A DNA stretch of 18,463 nucleotides, taken from positions 1 through 18,463 of the forward strand of contig CAMILZ010000031.1 of NCBI GenBank assembly GCA_946223075.1. Direction: 5' to 3'. The DNA is from an uncultured Dermabacteraceae bacterium. Lineage in GTDB: Bacteria > Actinomycetota > Actinomycetes > Actinomycetales > Dermabacteraceae. Of the stretch, positions 6,898 through 14,323 are shown piece after piece. Both the position numbers and the translations under genes were made by a program. Every line of letters starts with the position of its first letter. Within the stretch, counting starts at the first letter, position 1. Below the pieces are notes generated by a model that saw nothing but the letters and a program-made list of their open reading frames with translations, ran no database searches and was not told the DNA's origin.

Positions 6898-7211
6898 GGC
6901 GAACGAAAACCTTTCGGTTTCGCGTTCTTGCCCTCGGCGTATTTGGCTTGCGTTTGGACCTTTACTTGCAGTGGCGTGCCTTTGAACGCGATCGTTCGCA
7001 TATTTCCGCAGATCAGGTGACGTGCACGAGCGCCTCTCAGGACCGGCGCTGTCTGGTGCCTACATGCTTCGTTACTTGCTGCGGTAAGGGAGCTAATCTT
7101 CAGTTGTCACCTACAATTGTACAACCTCTCAATACCCTATGCAACCCCTCAGCATAACTTAATTCTTCCTTCTCGCTTGCCTACTACCTGTCTACCAGGT
7201 ACGCTTAATAT
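6898..7211. promoter_or_regulatory. Divergent control region between HTH gene and integrase
   Basis: I see no gene in these 314 bp. Candidate protein sites are the inverted repeat GAACG-cgat-CGTTC (6984-6997), the palindrome TACAATTGTA (7112-7121), and TACCTG-n5-CAGGTA (7185-7201), which ends 10 nt before the integrase ATG. A further GTACGCT at 7199-7205 matches the unit of the 21-bp end repeats. TTCAAA-n16-TAAAGG is a weak promoter candidate for the HTH operon. The part near the integrase is AT-richer than its surroundings. Individual sites are suggestive only. Confidence 0.5.
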
Positions 7212-8399
7212 ATGGCTAAACGTCGTTCAACTACCAGCAAACTCTTACTCGGTGAGACCAGCATTGATCGTGCCCATCCCTCACTCCGCAATGGTGCTCT
7301 CGCCCTCGACTGGCGTATTCGTATGCCCAGCGGTGAGGTCATTGCCAAGCGGACGAAAGCGCCCAAAGGCACGCGCCATGCCGATCTTCGCGCACGCGCT
7401 CATGCCACCGCGGCGAAGATGCTTGAGGAAGCTTCGCCACAGGCCCTGGAAAGCTCGTGGAAGCTCTCTGATGGCTTCGCCGCGTACATGGATGAGGTGA
7501 GCCGTGAACGCCTCTCTGAAGCTCGTCTCGCGCCTCGCACTATGGTCGAGTACACCCGCGCTCTTGAGCTCTTGATCGCTGCTTCGGGCAAGGCGACCAT
7601 TGAGCAGATGTGTACACCGCGTGCTTTGAAGAACCTGCTTTCAAGTATCGAGAACACCAACGGCCCCGGCACCGCTCACCAAGCGCGCACGGTCCTCAGT
7701 AAATACGTGTTACGCCCGCTTGCAGGCCTTGATCAGCTCATACCCTCTCGCCATCTTCTTGACGATGTTGATCACGGGCGGTCAGAACGGCGTACAGAGC
7801 TCCCTGCCGCGCTTTCCAAGGATGAGTGGAGCAAGGTGCTTGAGCACTTGCTTGAACGCTCTCCTGAGCTCGGTATTGAGGTTGCGGACGCTTGGAACCG
7901 TAAGCGTGCAGTCCTGAAGAACGCTCAGACCATCAAGCTCACACTCTTGCAGATGGTCACAGGAATGCGCTTGAGCGAAGCTCTCGCGCTGACCTGGGAC
8001 GACGTGTCAATCAAGAGCGGTCAGACCTATGTTTCAATCCGCGACTCTAAGACCGGTAGGCCGCGCACTATCCCCATGCTTGACGAACGAGTCGCCATGC
8101 TTCTAAACCGCGATGAGAGCCCGTACGTCATCCACTCACCTACGACCGACACGAAGTGGGACTCCGCCAATGCAGGAGCCGCTGTTAGAGCTTTCTACCC
8201 CGTGCTTGCCGAGGAACTCGACATCCCCGTGCTTGCTGAAAAGAGAACTCATCTCTGGCGCGCCACGCTGAACACGATCCTTGCCGAGAGCGTTCCTTCC
8301 TCAACACGCGCGGCCTTCCTCGGCCATTCGGAATCGGTCAATGAACGCGCGTACACCGCCAACGTGGACCTCTCAAAGCTCCGCTCGCAGCTCTCGTGA
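7212..8399 (+). CDS. int: Tyrosine recombinase (integrase)
   Basis: The protein has 395 residues, usual for phage- or ICE-type integrases. The catalytic set is complete: R253 (TGMRLSEALAL), K280 (SKTGRPRTIPM), H347 and R350 (HLWR), H372 (LGHS) and nucleophile Y381 (RAYT). Residues about 85-175 form the SAM-like core-binding domain. Residues 1-75 form an N-terminal domain (DWRIRMPSGEVIAKRT...) of the arm-binding type, which agrees with the 21-bp repeats at both element ends. It would join attP to the tRNA gene and, with the HTH protein, reverse the reaction. The gene ends 132 bp before attR. The ribosome-binding site is weak (AGG about 12 nt before the ATG), and an inverted repeat overlaps it. 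No damage is visible. Confidence 0.95.
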   Translation: MAKRRSTTSKLLLGETSIDRAHPSLRNGALALDWRIRMPSGEVIAKRTKAPKGTRHADLRARAHATAAKMLEEASPQALESSWKLSDGFAAYMDEVSRERLSEARLAPRTMVEYTRALELLIAASGKATIEQMCTPRALKNLLSSIENTNGPGTAHQARTVLSKYVLRPLAGLDQLIPSRHLLDDVDHGRSERRTELPAALSKDEWSKVLEHLLERSPELGIEVADAWNRKRAVLKNAQTIKLTLLQMVTGMRLSEALALTWDDVSIKSGQTYVSIRDSKTGRPRTIPMLDERVAMLLNRDESPYVIHSPTTDTKWDSANAGAAVRAFYPVLAEELDIPVLAEKRTHLWRATLNTILAESVPSSTRAAFLGHSESVNERAYTANVDLSKLRSQLS

Positions 8400-8402
8400 A
8401 AA

Positions 8403-8423
8403 GTACGCGCAAAAGTACGCTCA
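8403..8423 (+). repeat. 21-bp end repeat, right copy (putative Int/Xis arm site)
   Basis: This copy is identical to 112-132 and begins 4 nt after the integrase stop codon. It lies 108 bp from attR, while the left copy lies 57 bp from attL. The conserved flank is slightly longer on both sides (AAG before; GGAAACG or CCAAACG a little further on). Confidence 0.7.
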
Positions 8424-8531
8424 GTTTTTGGGAAACGTAGGGATTTCCAAGGAACTACCGGGAACCCTAAACTCCCCTGACCAGCCCTAACACCCCTTTT
8501 CCCGACACCATTGCACGGGATAACCCTCGTC

Positions 8532-8567
8532 TCCGTAGGTTGCAGGTTCGAGTCCTGCTGGGGGCGC
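8532..8567 (+). repeat. attR, 36-bp direct repeat (tRNA 3' end)
   Basis: This is the exact second copy of 19-54. The preceding sequence (8510-8531) has no anticodon loop or D-arm, so this copy is only a tRNA 3' fragment. The old tRNA terminator follows it directly. This gives the order attL-element-attR-host. Confidence 0.88.
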
Positions 8568-8570
8568 GAA

Positions 8571-8601
8571 AAAGCGCCAGTGCCTCTCGCACTGGCGCTT
8601 T
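8571..8601. terminator. Original tRNA terminator, also serving the M48 gene
   Basis: A perfect 13-bp stem (8571-8583 with 8589-8601) has a 5-nt loop and A/T-rich ends. It follows attR by 3 nt and faces the convergent metallopeptidase stop (8624), so it works both ways. Element insertion separated it from its tRNA. Confidence 0.88.
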
Positions 8602-8623
8602 CGCCTTATGGACCGCGTGCGGC

Positions 8624-9856
8624 TCAGCGAGCTCCCGGCTTGTGAGACACGATCGGGTTGGCGGCCTCGGCCGACGGTCCCCTGACCTGCAGTGGTCGCA
8701 CGTGTTCTGGCTCGGGATAGTTTTGGCCGAACGGGAAGCGGCCGAACTGCTCTTCGCCAATTGCATACCCCTCGGCTCGTGCGCGATCGAGCAACTCTAG
8801 CGCTTCTTCGGGAGTGGGGTACTTCCCACTCCACGTGGAACCAGCCGGGAGGTACGAGTCGAAGATGCGGGTCTTCGGACGCAAGAACATGCGCCCTGGC
8901 TTCGAGCGATCGCGCAGAGCGTGCGCGCGCCACGTCATCATCGGGTGTGTCACCGAAAGATTCACGAGGTGAATCCACAGGCCCTTTTCGGTTGCGGCAC
9001 GGTCGGCCAGCTCGTGGACGTTGACGTGTGCATTGAGGTACTTGCCACCCGCGAGCAGTGACATTGTTCCGGGGGCGCCTTCGGGCACGTGCGCATAGCC
9101 GTAGTTATCGGCACTGTACTCCTGGGCGCGCGAAAGCGCCTTTCCGAGAATCGGGATGCGCATCGTGAGGTTCGTGAAGAGAAGGCGGAAGTACGATGTG
9201 TGGCCCGCGGCGTGGTGCCCGACCTCGTGGGCGATCACAAAGCGCAAGGCCTCCGGGTCGCGAACTTTGCCGCCCACTTCGAACAGATCGGAATGGACAC
9301 ACACGTACCGGCGGAACCCGTGGCCCGCAGCGAAGGCGTTGATCACACCGCTGCCGGAGACGACATAGGCATCCGGGACGCGGCGCATGCCGAACTGTTC
9401 GGCGGCTTCTGCCACCATGCGGTAGCCCTCGGGGAACTGCGTGGGGCTCATTCGTACGGCGGCCGCGCGAAGCTGCGCGTACATGAGTGCGCGGGCGATC
9501 CACAGAACCCACGGCAGCAACATGAAGATGACGAAGAGTTGAATGATGACGGAGACGGGACTGTACGGGTCCGAGAGATCGCCACCTCCTCCACCTTCGA
9601 TTGCCGGCTGAATACTCGACCATTTCCCGGTCGCGATCATGTAGATGATGATGCCGATGGCTGCGACCCACGCGGCTGCTAAGAGACACGTGAGGACGAT
9701 GCTCACAATAAACAGGGGGATGTCCCACGGGTGGCGAAGCTTGAGGTCACCGAGGAGGCCGTGGCGGGTTGAGCCGTTAAAGAGGCCCGGCTTCCCCGCG
9801 GGTTTCTTGGACTCGCTTGGGGGCGACTGTGGTTGTGGCGATTCATGCTCTGTCAT
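8624..9856 (-). CDS. M48-family membrane zinc metallopeptidase
   Basis: The protein has 410 residues. The zinc site is HEVGH (H210, E211, H214), and the third ligand lies in EYSAD (E246-D250), as in M48 (HtpX/Ste24-like) peptidases. A Pro/Ser-rich N-terminal tail (1-24) precedes two membrane segments (about 45-73 and 101-122), separated by a Gly-rich loop. The catalytic domain is therefore probably cytoplasmic. Such enzymes degrade damaged or misfolded membrane proteins. Residues 320-410 form a non-conserved tail that includes a YPTPEEALELLDRA segment. The gene is the first host gene right of the element and is convergent with the tRNA. No good ribosome-binding site precedes the ATG. A TACGGT box lies 6 nt upstream (minus strand, 9868-9863), which would suit a leaderless transcript. 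Confidence 0.9.
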   Translation of the reverse strand: MTEHESPQPQSPPSESKKPAGKPGLFNGSTRHGLLGDLKLRHPWDIPLFIVSIVLTCLLAAAWVAAIGIIIYMIATGKWSSIQPAIEGGGGGDLSDPYSPVSVIIQLFVIFMLLPWVLWIARALMYAQLRAAAVRMSPTQFPEGYRMVAEAAEQFGMRRVPDAYVVSGSGVINAFAAGHGFRRYVCVHSDLFEVGGKVRDPEALRFVIAHEVGHHAAGHTSYFRLLFTNLTMRIPILGKALSRAQEYSADNYGYAHVPEGAPGTMSLLAGGKYLNAHVNVHELADRAATEKGLWIHLVNLSVTHPMMTWRAHALRDRSKPGRMFLRPKTRIFDSYLPAGSTWSGKYPTPEEALELLDRARAEGYAIGEEQFGRFPFGQNYPEPEHVRPLQVRGPSAEAANPIVSHKPGAR

Positions 9857-9862
9857 CTCTCA

Positions 9863-9868
9863 ACCGTA
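9863..9868 (-). promoter_or_regulatory. Possible -10 box for leaderless M48 mRNA
   Basis: TACGGT on the minus strand fits the actinobacterial TANNNT -10 consensus. With its 6-nt spacer it would start transcription at the A of the ATG (9856). No -35 is obvious. Confidence 0.4.
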
Positions 9869-9968
9869 ACAACCGCCGCTTACCGGTCCTTAAAGAACCC
9901 GGGGGTGAAGCGCAATCATCGGCGCGCGCACGAGCGAAACCACGCCGGCGATCCGCGACGAAGAAGCA

Positions 9969-10006
9969 CGAGGGCGGGGCGCCGCACACGCGACGCCCCG
10001 CCCTCG
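9969..10006 (-). terminator. GC-rich hairpin after sodA
   Basis: A perfect 13-bp stem (9969-9981 with 9994-10006) encloses a 12-nt loop, 13 bp after the sodA stop. There is no T-tract, so it could be an actinobacterial I-shaped terminator or an mRNA-stabilising end. The rest of the 163-bp gap (9857-10019) shows nothing else. Confidence 0.65.
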
Positions 10007-10019
10007 ATACAACTGAGAA

Positions 10020-10649
10020 TCAGGCCACGGGGGTGATGAGACCCTTCGTCTGCGAGGTCGCGCGCGAGAAGCGCTCGGCGACATCGGCCCAGTCGACGAT
10101 GTTCCAGAAGGCCTTCACGTAGTCGGCCTTCACGTTCTGGTAGTCGAGGTAGAAGGCGTGCTCCCACATGTCGAGCAGAAGAAGCGGAACGGTCGCAGCA
10201 GCGAGGTTGCCCTGGTGATCGTAGAGCTGCTCGATGATGAGCTTCTGGCCGAGCGAATCCCACGCGAGGATCGCCCAGCCGGAGCCCTGGATGCCGAGGG
10301 CCGCGGCGGTGAACTGCGCGCGAAGGCCATCGAACGAACCGAAGAATTCCTCAACGGCCTGAGCGAGCTCGCCCTCGGGCTTGTCGCCGCCCTCAGGCGA
10401 GAGGTTCTCCCAGAAGATCGTGTGGTTCACGTGACCGGCGAGGTTGAACGCGAGGTTCTTCTGAAGCTGGTTGATCGTGCCGAAGTCGTCCTTGTCGCGA
10501 GCCTCGGCGAGCTTCTCGAGCGCCTGGTTTGCGCCGTTGACGTAGGTCTGGTGGTGCTTGTCGTGATGCAGCTCCATGATGCGGCCCGAGATCGAGGGCT
10601 CGAGAGCGGCGTAGTCGTATCCGAGATCGGGAAGAGTGTATTCAGCCAT
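10020..10649 (-). CDS. sodA: Superoxide dismutase (Fe/Mn family)
   Basis: The protein has 209 residues and runs parallel to mycobacterial SodA over its whole length (AEYTLPDL start, TSQTKGLI end). The metal ligands are H28 (ELHHDKHH), H76 (GHVNH), D160 and H164 (DMWEH). It converts superoxide to oxygen and hydrogen peroxide. H145 in LYDHQ matches the residue found in mycobacterial iron or cambialistic enzymes rather than the Gln of E. coli MnSOD, so the metal cannot be told from sequence alone. There is no signal peptide, so it is cytoplasmic unless exported by another route. Start: ATG at 10649 with AAAGGTGG upstream; an upstream 18-codon extension is rejected. The promoter region (10650-10765) is shared with the divergent orn and holds two direct copies of GCATGCGC (10684-10691, 10695-10702). 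Confidence 0.97.
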   Translation of the reverse strand: MAEYTLPDLGYDYAALEPSISGRIMELHHDKHHQTYVNGANQALEKLAEARDKDDFGTINQLQKNLAFNLAGHVNHTIFWENLSPEGGDKPEGELAQAVEEFFGSFDGLRAQFTAAALGIQGSGWAILAWDSLGQKLIIEQLYDHQGNLAAATVPLLLLDMWEHAFYLDYQNVKADYVKAFWNIVDWADVAERFSRATSQTKGLITPVA

Positions 10650-10752
10650 GGTGGCCACCTTTCTTCGACGCTGACGTGCGGGGCATGCGCAACGCATGCG
10701 CACAGCTCAAACCCTATCGAGTGCCTTTGGGTGTTCAGTGTGAACTCGGGTT

Positions 10753-10758
10753 TACGAT
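10753..10758 (+). promoter_or_regulatory. -10 box (TACGAT) for leaderless orn
   Basis: TACGAT fits TANNNT, and its last T lies 7 nt before the GTG at 10766, the spacing expected when transcription begins on the start codon. No well-spaced Shine-Dalgarno site is present: the only purine run (GGAGGG) ends just before the GTG. Confidence 0.5.
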
Positions 10759-10765
10759 GGAGGGC

Positions 10766-11392
10766 GTGAGTTCTACAACGACGAAACCAGCAAACGATCG
10801 CATCATCTGGGTGGATTGCGAGATGACCGGCCTCGACAAGGCGAATGACGCCCTGATTGAAGTCGCGGTTCTCGTGACCGACGGGGATCTCGAGATCCTC
10901 GGTGACGGCGTGGACGTCGTCATTAAGCCCCCGGCAGGCGCGCTCGAGAAGATGGATGATTTCGTGCGCACCATGCACACGACCTCGGGCCTGCTCGATG
11001 AACTCGAGGGCGGCATCACGCTCGCCGAAGCCGAAGAGGCGTGCCTCGCGTACGTCAAGGAGTACTGCCCCGAGCCGGGCAAGGCACCGCTCGCGGGCAA
11101 CTCGGTGGGCACGGACCGCGCCTTCATCGACGGCGACCTCCCGGAGTTCGCCCAGTTCATGAGCTACCGCACGATCGACGTCTCGAGCCTCAAGGAGCTT
11201 GCGAAGCGCTGGTTCCCGCGCGTCTTCTTCAACACTCCAGAAAAGCACGGCGGCCACCGCGCGCTCGCCGATATCCGCGAGTCGATCCAGGAGCTCAAGT
11301 ACTACCGCGAGGTTCTGTTCGTGAAGGACCCCGGCCCCACAAGCGAGGAGGCAAAAGCCGCCTCGAAGAAATTCGAAATCACACCACGCTAA
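10766..11392 (+). CDS. orn: Oligoribonuclease (DEDDh 3'-5' exoribonuclease)
   Basis: From the GTG at 10766 the protein has 208 residues. An in-frame ATG at 10757 overlaps the -10 box and would add three residues. The DEDDh residues are D17 and E19 (WVDCEMTGLD), D117 (GTDRAF), and H164 with D169 (HGGHRALAD). Orn degrades RNA fragments of two to five nucleotides, mainly dinucleotides and including pGpG from cyclic di-GMP, to mononucleotides in the cytoplasm. The C-terminal 25 residues beyond the fold (KDPGPTSEEAKAASKKFEITPR) are a low-complexity tail. The gene is divergent from sodA and is followed after 44 bp by the isomerase gene, which has its own strong ribosome-binding site. Identification is sure; the exact start is not. 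Confidence 0.95.
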   Translation: MSSTTTKPANDRIIWVDCEMTGLDKANDALIEVAVLVTDGDLEILGDGVDVVIKPPAGALEKMDDFVRTMHTTSGLLDELEGGITLAEAEEACLAYVKEYCPEPGKAPLAGNSVGTDRAFIDGDLPEFAQFMSYRTIDVSSLKELAKRWFPRVFFNTPEKHGGHRALADIRESIQELKYYREVLFVKDPGPTSEEAKAASKKFEITPR

Positions 11393-11436
11393 AAGCGCAA
11401 CACGCGACCCACCACCCGAACAAAGGAGTTCCCACC

Positions 11437-12717
11437 ATGGCACCATCCCTGCTTCTCGATTCGGCGCACGCGAGCCCCGAGCATGACGCGTGGCTTGAGG
11501 AGGTGGGTCGCGCGCTCCTCGAGTGGGGCGCTGCCTCGCACACGGAGCACGGCTTTGGCTGGCTCGATTCGAACGGCAAGCTCGATCCCTCTCACGATCT
11601 CGAGCTGTGGATCAACTGCCGCATGACGCACTGCTTCGCGCTCGCGAGCATCCGTGGCACCGATTCCACTCGCGATTTCGCGGAGCTCGCAGCGCACGGT
11701 TTGAAGGCTCTCTCGGGCCCCTTCCACGACGCGGAACACGGCGGCTTCTTCTCGATCATTTCGCGTGAGAGCGGCACGCCCGTCGATGACTCCAAGCAGG
11801 CTTACGCCCACGCCTTTGTCGTGCTTGCCGCCTCGAGCCTCCTGGAGGCGAAGATTCCGGGCGCCGAGGAGCTTCTCGAGACGGCACTCAAGGCCCACGC
11901 GCGGTTCTACGAGCCCGAGCACGAGATGTTTGCCGACACCTACTCGCGCGATTTCTTGAACTGCGAAGACTACCGCGGTATCAACGCCAATATGCACAGC
12001 GTCGAGGGACTCCTCGCGGCTTCGGCCGCCACGGGTCGCTTTGACCTTTTCGACCGTGCCGCCGTCATCGTCGAGCGAGCACTCAGTTTTGCCAAAGGCA
12101 ACGGCTGGTTCCTCCCCGAGCACTTCACCCCCTCGTGGGAACCGCGCCCCGACTACAACCGAGACGAGCCCGCGCATCCGTTCCGCCCCTACGGCGCCAC
12201 AATCGGCCACTCGTTCGAGTGGGCACGCCTTGCACTGCACACGGCAGCGGGGTTCGAGGGGCAGTTTTCCGACGCTACTCGGGCCACCGAACGGGCCTCA
12301 ACTCTGCGCGACGGCGCCTTCGCCCTCGCCGAAAAGGCGTGCGAGACCTGGGGTATCGACGGCGATGGCGGTTTCCCCTACACGGTCGATTGGAACGGCA
12401 CCCCGGTCGTGCACGAGCGCATGCACTGGGTGATCGCTGAGGCCATCGGCGCGGCCGCGGTGCTGTTCCGCACGAGCGGCGATGCCGTCTGGGAAGAGCG
12501 CTATGAGTCCTGGTGGCAGTGGGCGAAGACGACAACCATCGTTCCCGGAAGGCTCGGCAGCTGGATTCACGAGCTCACCGCCACTGGAGAGCTCAGCGAG
12601 ACGACGTGGAAGGGACAGCCCGACATCTACCACGCCTACCAGGTGACGCTCATCCCGCGCCTTCCCGTGTGGCCGCCTCTCGCTCACGCCGTCGCTACGG
12701 AAGCTCGTTCTCGATAA
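11437..12717 (+). CDS. AGE/YihS-family sugar isomerase or epimerase
   Basis: The protein has 426 residues with the (alpha/alpha)6-barrel signatures of the N-acylglucosamine 2-epimerase superfamily. These are R62 in NCRMTHCFAL, H187 in NANMHSVEGLLA, H258 in GATIGHSFEWARL, E335 in WVIAEAIGAA, and H399 in GQPDIYHAYQ near the C-terminus. The three His residues match the catalytic set of YihS-type aldose-ketose isomerases. A GQPDIYHA-like ending is closer to YihS or mannose isomerase than to true N-acylglucosamine 2-epimerases. Mannose-fructose interconversion is thus a likely activity, but the substrate cannot be read from sequence. Start: ATG with AAAGGAG 8 nt upstream; the frame stays open far upstream inside orn, but that part is a shadow. 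Its 3' end overlaps the convergent methyltransferase by 23 bp. No signal peptide is seen, so it is cytoplasmic. Confidence 0.88.
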   Translation: MAPSLLLDSAHASPEHDAWLEEVGRALLEWGAASHTEHGFGWLDSNGKLDPSHDLELWINCRMTHCFALASIRGTDSTRDFAELAAHGLKALSGPFHDAEHGGFFSIISRESGTPVDDSKQAYAHAFVVLAASSLLEAKIPGAEELLETALKAHARFYEPEHEMFADTYSRDFLNCEDYRGINANMHSVEGLLAASAATGRFDLFDRAAVIVERALSFAKGNGWFLPEHFTPSWEPRPDYNRDEPAHPFRPYGATIGHSFEWARLALHTAAGFEGQFSDATRATERASTLRDGAFALAEKACETWGIDGDGGFPYTVDWNGTPVVHERMHWVIAEAIGAAAVLFRTSGDAVWEERYESWWQWAKTTTIVPGRLGSWIHELTATGELSETTWKGQPDIYHAYQVTLIPRLPVWPPLAHAVATEARSR

Positions 12718-13579
12718 ACCGCGCGTTCGACCCCGCGAGCCTTCGCTGCATCACTTCGAAGGCTTGCGGGTTCGAGTCGATCGCAAGGAACCGTCGGCCC
12801 AGTTTGTGCGCGACCGAAGCGGTCGTACCCGAGCCGGCAAAGAAATCGAGCACCCAGTCGCCCTCGCGACTGCTCGCTTGCACGATTCGCCTGAGAATCC
12901 CCTCGGGCTTTTGGGTCGCGTAGCCGGTCTTTTCGCGCCCCGTGGGTGACACAATCGTGTGCCACCACACGTCGGTGGGAAGTTTGCCCCGCTCCGCTTT
13001 TTCTTTCGTGACGAGGCCGGGCGCCATGTAGGGCTCGCGATCGACGTCCTCCGAGTTGAAGAAATAGCTTTTTGGGTCTTTGACGTACACGAGGATCGTG
13101 TCGTGCTTTGATGGCCAGCGCTTTTTCGTGCGCGCTCCGTAGTCGTACGCCCAGATGATCTCGTTAAGAAACGACTCGCGGCTAAAGAGCGCATCGAGGA
13201 GAACCTTCGCATAGTGCGCCTCGCGATAGTCGAGGTGAAGGTAGAGCGTTCCCGACTGGGCGAGCACGCGATGTGCCTCGATGAGCCTCGGTTCGAGGAA
13301 CTCCCAGTAGTCCTCGAACGAGTCGTCGTAACCGTAAAGGGCGCCCTTGATGCTCGTGTAACTGCGTCCTTTGAAACCGACTCGCGAGCCCTCGGTGCCA
13401 TCGGCTGCGCGCATGGTCTGGAGGGACTGGCGCTGTTGGCGCCTGCCCGTGTTGAACGGCGGGTCGATGTAGATGAGCTGGATCGACTCGCCCGGGAGAG
13501 TGCGGAGTACCTCGAGGTTGTCCGCGAGCACAACGCTCGAGGCAGCGCCCTCTCCCACGAGGGCCTTCTTGTCGCTCAT
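12695..13579 (-). CDS. Orphan DNA methyltransferase (N6-adenine/N4-cytosine class)
   Basis: The protein has 294 residues. The catalytic motif DPPF (39-42, in IYIDPPFNTG) precedes the target-recognition part. The AdoMet-binding motif FAGSGTT (247-253) comes near the C-terminus, preceded by TGYATQKPE (218-226), which is the beta-class order. It transfers a methyl group to an exocyclic amino group in a specific DNA sequence. DPPF suggests N6-adenine, but the class also contains N4-cytosine enzymes. No restriction endonuclease, specificity subunit or Vsr-like gene is next to it, so it acts as an orphan, perhaps in regulation or strand marking. Start: ATG at 13579 with GAGGA about 5 nt upstream. 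Its 3' end overlaps the isomerase gene. Confidence 0.9.
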   Translation of the reverse strand: MSDKKALVGEGAASSVVLADNLEVLRTLPGESIQLIYIDPPFNTGRRQQRQSLQTMRAADGTEGSRVGFKGRSYTSIKGALYGYDDSFEDYWEFLEPRLIEAHRVLAQSGTLYLHLDYREAHYAKVLLDALFSRESFLNEIIWAYDYGARTKKRWPSKHDTILVYVKDPKSYFFNSEDVDREPYMAPGLVTKEKAERGKLPTDVWWHTIVSPTGREKTGYATQKPEGILRRIVQASSREGDWVLDFFAGSGTTASVAHKLGRRFLAIDSNPQAFEVMQRRLAGSNARFIENELP

Positions 13580-13620
13580 ATGTCCTCATTTCGCGAGTGC
13601 CGGGTGTGCGCACGTAAAGA

Positions 13621-13648
13621 AAAGAGCCCCTCGCTCGAGGGGCTCTTT
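13621..13648 (-). terminator. Terminator of tRNA-His
   Basis: A perfect 13-bp inverted repeat with a 2-nt centre (real loop probably 4-6 nt) begins 5 nt past the tRNA 3' end on the minus strand and is followed by TCTTT. It lies upstream of the methyltransferase start and isolates that gene from tRNA transcription. Confidence 0.88.
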
Positions 13649-13653
13649 AGCGG

Positions 13654-13727
13654 GGTGATCGACGGGATTTGAACCCGCGACCGCCTGGACCACAACCAGG
13701 AGCTCTACCTACTGAGCTACGACCACC
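13654..13727 (-). tRNA. tRNA-His(GTG)
   Basis: The full cloverleaf is on the minus strand: acceptor GTGGTCG with CGATCAC, D-arm AGCTCAGTAGGTAGAGCT, anticodon stem CCTGG-TTGTGGT-CCAGG with anticodon GTG, and T-arm CGGGTTCAAATCCCG. The extra G-1 (13727) facing discriminator C73 is the histidine identity mark. CCA is not encoded. Confidence 0.96.
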
Positions 13728-13815
13728 ATTGTGCGGGGTCTCCCGCAACGGATAAATACTCTACCCGGCTGCCCCGGGACTTCGCGAATTCTTACAGGAG
13801 AAAGGGATGTGAATC

Positions 13816-14298
13816 TCACCGCATGCGAGAAAGCGAGGCGAGGGCGCGGAACGTGCGGATCGCCGCCTCGGCCGCAGCGTAGCCGGCATCCTCGCTCGCG
13901 CCTTCCACACCCGAGCGTGCGACGGCCTGTTCGCGGGTATTGACCGTGAGTACACCATTGCCCACGGGGGTGGATTCGTCGAGGGCGACGCGTGCCAGAG
14001 CCTCCGTCGTCGCGCCGGAAATGTACTCGAAATGCGGGGTCTCGCCGCGGATCACGACGCCGAGTGCCACCACGACGTCGCACGTGCGCGCAAGCGCTTG
14101 CGCGGCAACCGGGAGCTCGAACGAGCCGGGCACACGTACTTCCGTCACCGTGCAGCCCGCATCGGCGGCCGCGCGCCTGGCACCGTCGAGCAAGGCATCC
14201 ATGATTTCCGTGTGCCAGCTCGCCGCCGCGATACCGATCGTCGCCGGGCCGGCATCATGCGTGCCGAGCGCCGCGGAGGGGGTGCCGTATCCAGCCAT
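13816..14298 (-). CDS. ribH: 6,7-dimethyl-8-ribityllumazine synthase
   Basis: The protein has 160 residues, normal for RibH. Signature segments are PGSFELP (57-63, substrate pocket) and ALGVVIRGETPHFEYI (78-93), with the catalytic H89. It joins 5-amino-6-ribitylaminouracil with 3,4-dihydroxy-2-butanone 4-phosphate to give the lumazine that RibE turns into riboflavin. Members form pentamers or 60-mer capsids. Start: ATG at 14298 with AAGGAG about 7 nt upstream; the frame is open further upstream but runs through ribA. It is the last gene of the operon, 25 bp after ribA. No clear terminator follows before tRNA-His, so read-through is possible; the 88 bp between them (13728-13815) hold nothing else I can support. 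Confidence 0.96.
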   Translation of the reverse strand: MAGYGTPSAALGTHDAGPATIGIAAASWHTEIMDALLDGARRAAADAGCTVTEVRVPGSFELPVAAQALARTCDVVVALGVVIRGETPHFEYISGATTEALARVALDESTPVGNGVLTVNTREQAVARSGVEGASEDAGYAAAEAAIRTFRALASLSRMR

Positions 14299-14323
14299 AG
14301 GGTTCTCCTTCGATGTCGTGGGT

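Noticed and set aside
10650..10703. 18-residue N-terminal extension of SodA
   Set aside because: It is basic and not conserved in the family, and the ribosome-binding site fits the ATG at 10649.
11041..11436. N-terminal extension of the isomerase frame into orn
   Set aside because: The frame is open, but the translation does not look like a protein, and a strong ribosome-binding site with ATG lies at 11437.
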